The notes below the pieces were generated by a model. The model was not told where the DNA came from, did not search any database, and saw nothing but the letters and a program-made list of their open reading frames with translations. Shown here one piece after another: positions 41,858-44,189 of a DNA stretch of 44,189 bases. The DNA lies in NCBI GenBank assembly GCA_016281925.1, contig JAEEJP010000095.1:1-44189 (forward strand). Reading direction: 5' to 3'. The DNA comes from Methanomassiliicoccaceae archaeon. Its GTDB lineage: Archaea; Thermoplasmatota; Thermoplasmata; Methanomassiliicoccales; Methanomethylophilaceae. The position numbers and the translations under genes are program-made. Numbering within the stretch: the first letter of the stretch is position 1; each line of letters begins with the position of its first letter.

Positions 41858-42901
41858 ATTCCGGTGAATCCCGACGGAGGTTATAAGCCGTTCTGTCATA
41901 CTTTTTGAGGATTGAATAACCCTAAAATGCGTTGGATTATAGAATCCGAATCTCCCCAGAATAAAGGCTATTTTATTCCGGACAAATCGCGGGCATCCCT
42001 GATTTTGGCGACAGTTCCGATATGATTTGATCGGCGGTCCCGGCGGCCGGATGGATGGTCCCCTCCCGGGCGGAAGAAGAGGTCGCTCATCCTCGCTGGG
42101 TCCCTCCGGATCCCCGATGAGGCGCCCGCCTCTCTTCGGAGGCGTGTCCTCGTCGGCATGCGGCAGGCGGATTGCGGACAGGGATACGCGGAGCAGTTTG
42201 GCGGCGGCGGTGAAGATCATCCCGTCAGACATCGAAACGGTTTTTTTCCCGGCGAGCCGCCCGGCGCATCTGGCTTTGAAGGAATGCCTTCCGTATGCCA
42301 GGTCCGTGCTGATAGGGAGGCCGGAACAGGCTGTCCCCAATCTGATCCCGTCGGCATAGATTGACACCGGCTTCCTCCCGGCCGCCCTGAACACGGCTCT
42401 GCGCATCTCGCCGCGGTCGGATCCGTGCCGGGGATAAAGCCTCCTATCGGCGAAGATGAACTCCGAACCGCTTTCGCATCTGCGCATCGAACCGCCGTCT
42501 GTCATGTTGTAAAGCTTATCCCTTCCGAACGCATAGATCAGCGCGCATTCGACGTCGTTCAGCGATTCTGCGGAGCACGGGATGATCTGGACGGCCGCGG
42601 CCATTCCGGATCTTATATCTGCATAGACGTTGCTGTTGCCGGAACCGGCCAGATGGTCGCGCAATCTGGACTCGACATCGACGGACTGCCCGACATAGCC
42701 TGCATTATACTTCGAAAGATTCCTAGGGATGCGGCCCCCTCTGTAGATCAGTATGATGTAGCATCCAGGCACTTTCCTTTGACATCCGCAACGAGCATAT
42801 GAGCGCAAAAACTCGTCCCAAGGCACGAAATCCCCTTCGAAGACCCAGTCCAGTATCTTCTCAGGAGGTCCGCGAGAGCTTACGGAACCTATGTGTTTCA
42901 T
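41759..42901 (-). CDS. GIY-YIG domain protein with PEGA-like region
   Basis: The conventional ORF is 380 residues from ATG 42901; a TATA-like CTTTAAATACTG lies about 50 nt upstream and AGGGGA precedes the ATG. Residues ~45-135 are a GIY-YIG nuclease domain (GCYIILIYRGG, AGYVGQSVDVESRLRDHL with catalytic Tyr/Arg, DVECALIYAFG with Glu, YNMTDGG with Asn). Residues ~170-245 resemble a PEGA beta-sandwich (VSIYADGIRLGTACSGLP, YGRHSFKA). The first in-frame CGA is at 42083-42085, after EGPSEDE. Beyond it the frame is Pro/Arg-rich and contains a promoter, so the protein probably ends there at 272 residues. Confidence 0.7.
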   Translation of the reverse strand: MKHIGSVSSRGPPEKILDWVFEGDFVPWDEFLRSYARCGCQRKVPGCYIILIYRGGRIPRNLSKYNAGYVGQSVDVESRLRDHLAGSGNSNVYADIRSGMAAAVQIIPCSAESLNDVECALIYAFGRDKLYNMTDGGSMRRCESGSEFIFADRRLYPRHGSDRGEMRRAVFRAAGRKPVSIYADGIRLGTACSGLPISTDLAYGRHSFKARCAGRLAGKKTVSMSDGMIFTAAAKLLRVSLSAIRLPHADEDTPPKRGGRLIGDPEGPSEDERPLLPPGRGPSIRPPGPPIKSYRNCRQNQGCPRFVRNKIAFILGRFGFYNPTHFRVIQSSKSMTERLITSVGIHRNMRCAYCGCEISSLCPFSMCPSCGQPFMKPEFE

Positions 42902-42953
42902 CCCATTTTCCCCTGGGGACCCATCCCCCAGGGAGGGATTTTTCATACAGTAT

Positions 42954-43853
42954 TTAAAGTGGGCAAGAGGGATGGCCGAAAGTGTCAGCCGCCATAGCCA
43001 GGCATCCTTTGAGGGCCTGATCGCCGCCCAGCTGCGATGGGACGATGTATGAATCCATGTCCTCGCTCTCTCCCCAGATGTAATGCCCATGGAGCTGTTC
43101 AACTACGTTCCGGCGAATCATCGGGAACAGAAACTCCCTTTCCATCACACCTCCGCCCATGACGATGACGTTCGGCGACACGATCTGCATGCAGTTCCTG
43201 ACCAGCTGAGAAAGATAATGGGCTTCTATACCCCAGACTGGGTCGTCTTCCGGGATATTCTCCCCTCTTCCGCCGATTCTCTTGCCGAGAGCGGTGCCGC
43301 TGGCCATGCCTTCGGCGCAATCCGGATGGAATCTGCAGGCGCTCTGCATGATGTCGCCGGGATATCTCTCGACTTTGGAATGGCCGCCTTCAGGATGGAG
43401 CATGCCGTGCAGAGGCTTCCCATCGATTACTATTCCGATGCCGATGCCGGTGCCTACGGTAATGTAGAGGACATTTTGTTTGCCTTTCCCGGCACCGAAT
43501 CTCGCCTCCCCGATGCATGCGGCATTGACGTCGCTGTCAACAGAGACGGGAACATTAAGGCCTGAGCTTAGAGATTCCCAGAGGCGGCAGTAAGACCAGG
43601 CTTTTCTGGGGCAGGCGAGAATCATGCCGTAATCGCGGCATCTTTCGCGGATGTTGACGGGCCCAACAGTGCCTACGCCGACAGCGCCGATATCATAGCC
43701 GCCCAAAAAATCGATCATCTGAGGGATGTTCTCATCTGGGGTAGAAGTCGGGAATCTGATTTTCTCATGGATGCTGCCGTCATGATTGCCGACTGCGCAT
43801 ATGATTTTGGTCCCGCCGATTTCGATGGCACCCAGTAGTTTGTCGCTCTTCAT
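42954..43853 (-). CDS. ROK family sugar kinase (fructokinase/glucokinase-like)
   Basis: 299 residues. Phosphorylates a hexose with ATP. AIEIGGTKIICAVG is the ATP phosphate motif, VGVGTVGPVN and VDSDVNAACIGEARFGAGKGK with the catalytic Asp, YITVGTGIGIGIVIDGK is phosphate motif 2. HPEGGHSKVERYP followed by CRFHPDCAEGMASGTA is the ROK zinc site in its fructokinase form. GTTAAATC about 28 nt before ATG 43853 supports a leaderless start. Confidence 0.93.
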   Translation of the reverse strand: MKSDKLLGAIEIGGTKIICAVGNHDGSIHEKIRFPTSTPDENIPQMIDFLGGYDIGAVGVGTVGPVNIRERCRDYGMILACPRKAWSYCRLWESLSSGLNVPVSVDSDVNAACIGEARFGAGKGKQNVLYITVGTGIGIGIVIDGKPLHGMLHPEGGHSKVERYPGDIMQSACRFHPDCAEGMASGTALGKRIGGRGENIPEDDPVWGIEAHYLSQLVRNCMQIVSPNVIVMGGGVMEREFLFPMIRRNVVEQLHGHYIWGESEDMDSYIVPSQLGGDQALKGCLAMAADTFGHPSCPL

Positions 43854-44097
43854 GCGGATGAATTCCCAAACGCTGATTTAACAGTGTTCGGTCAGATTCA
43901 GAGTGAAGATTGGAACAAAAGATTTGGAAAGTAAGAAACCTGACAATCAATGATGGGTGCAAAAGAAAAGGCAAGAAGTCAAGGTTTATGCAAAGGAATC
44001 ACTCAAATCGGACGAAACTAAGAAAAAAAACGTCAGATGGGGAAATATCAACATAGAAAAATTTAATATACTACAATCATATCAGTGAGATTACGCT
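43854..44097. promoter_or_regulatory. AT-rich divergent intergenic region
   Basis: Promoters for the ROK gene (TGTTAAATC near 43880) and for the rightmost gene (AAAAATTTAATATAC near 44055-44069) lie at either end. The middle (about 43920-44040) is purine-rich with A-runs and no gene that I can support. Confidence 0.5.
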
Positions 44098-44189
44098 GTG
44101 AAAGCAGCAATCAGAATCATGCACCCGACCCAGAGGAACTGGGCAGGGGAAGAGGCACAGGGCTCCGCATTGGAGGATGAGGACGGATA
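44098..44189 (+). CDS. Partial gene cut by the window end
   Basis: Open frame from GTG 44098: MKAAIRIMHPTQRNW then AGEEAQGSALEDEDG to the edge. AATTTAATATAC about 35 nt upstream is a plausible TATA box, so the mRNA has little or no leader. Only 30 residues are visible; I do not recognise the protein. Confidence 0.6.
   Translation, partial: MKAAIRIMHPTQRNWAGEEAQGSALEDEDG

Noticed and set aside
41968-42159. Minus-strand 63-aa ORF ending in TAG that could extend the GIY-YIG protein after a frameshift
   Set aside because: Its start overlaps the coding end of the GIY-YIG gene and its composition is weak; ending the GIY-YIG protein at CGA explains the region more simply.

Overview
The window looks like chromosomal DNA from a high-GC methanogenic archaeon of the Methanomassiliicoccales type (class Thermoplasmata). 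This is an inference. It rests on archaeal gene families (DUF39/NIL-ferredoxin/UPF0280 homocysteine set, class I aldolase-like ADH synthase, XPD-like helicase, archaeal long FKBP, CARF-HTH regulators), on many genes with a TATA box about 25-28 nt before the start codon (leaderless transcription), and on near-absence of TAG as a stop. One gene reads sensibly straight through a TAG, which fits an organism that decodes TAG as pyrrolysine.

Layout. 1-3390 is a gene-poor region with a 30-bp inverted repeat, a 5S rRNA-like sequence with a partial duplicate, a ribbon-helix-helix protein and a degenerate tyrosine-recombinase-like protein. 3391-9919 holds a large secreted BspA-type LRR protein, two CARF-like winged-helix regulators, tRNA-Thr, an FKBP isomerase and a flavodoxin-like protein. 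10102-15517 holds tRNA-Arg, a geranylgeranyl-reductase-like flavoprotein, zinc-ribbon and Cys-rich small proteins, DUF5685, and a two-gene candidate RiPP locus (13-Cys precursor plus radical SAM/SPASM enzyme). 15557-25251 is mostly metabolic: ridA, cobO, MFS exporter, 2-hydroxyacid dehydrogenase, gpmA, aspS, Hjc-like nuclease, homocysteine operon, ADH synthase, tRNA-Ser. 25336-29125 holds a VIT-like membrane protein, an XPD/DinG-like helicase and a TPR protein. 29219-36577 is one co-directional run: pyridoxal kinase-GNAT fusion, three Sel1-repeat proteins, YgiQ radical SAM, SprT-like protein, two coiled-coil proteins. 36702-44189 holds a UPF1-like helicase, the TAG-containing gene, a tail-to-tail pair of trypsin-like proteins (one lacking its catalytic Ser), a GIY-YIG protein, a tiny zinc-ribbon gene, a ROK kinase and a partial gene.

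Most striking observation: CGA is essentially absent as an in-frame codon. I scanned eleven proteins by eye (about 4,500 codons). The only in-frame CGAs I met lie where five proteins should end. At two gene junctions CGATG stands exactly where a TGATG stop/start overlap is expected. Either CGA acts as a terminator (or unassigned) codon here, or TGA has become CGA at these sites. Second, the TAG-interrupted gene and third, the archaeal Cys-rich radical-SAM peptide locus deserve follow-up.
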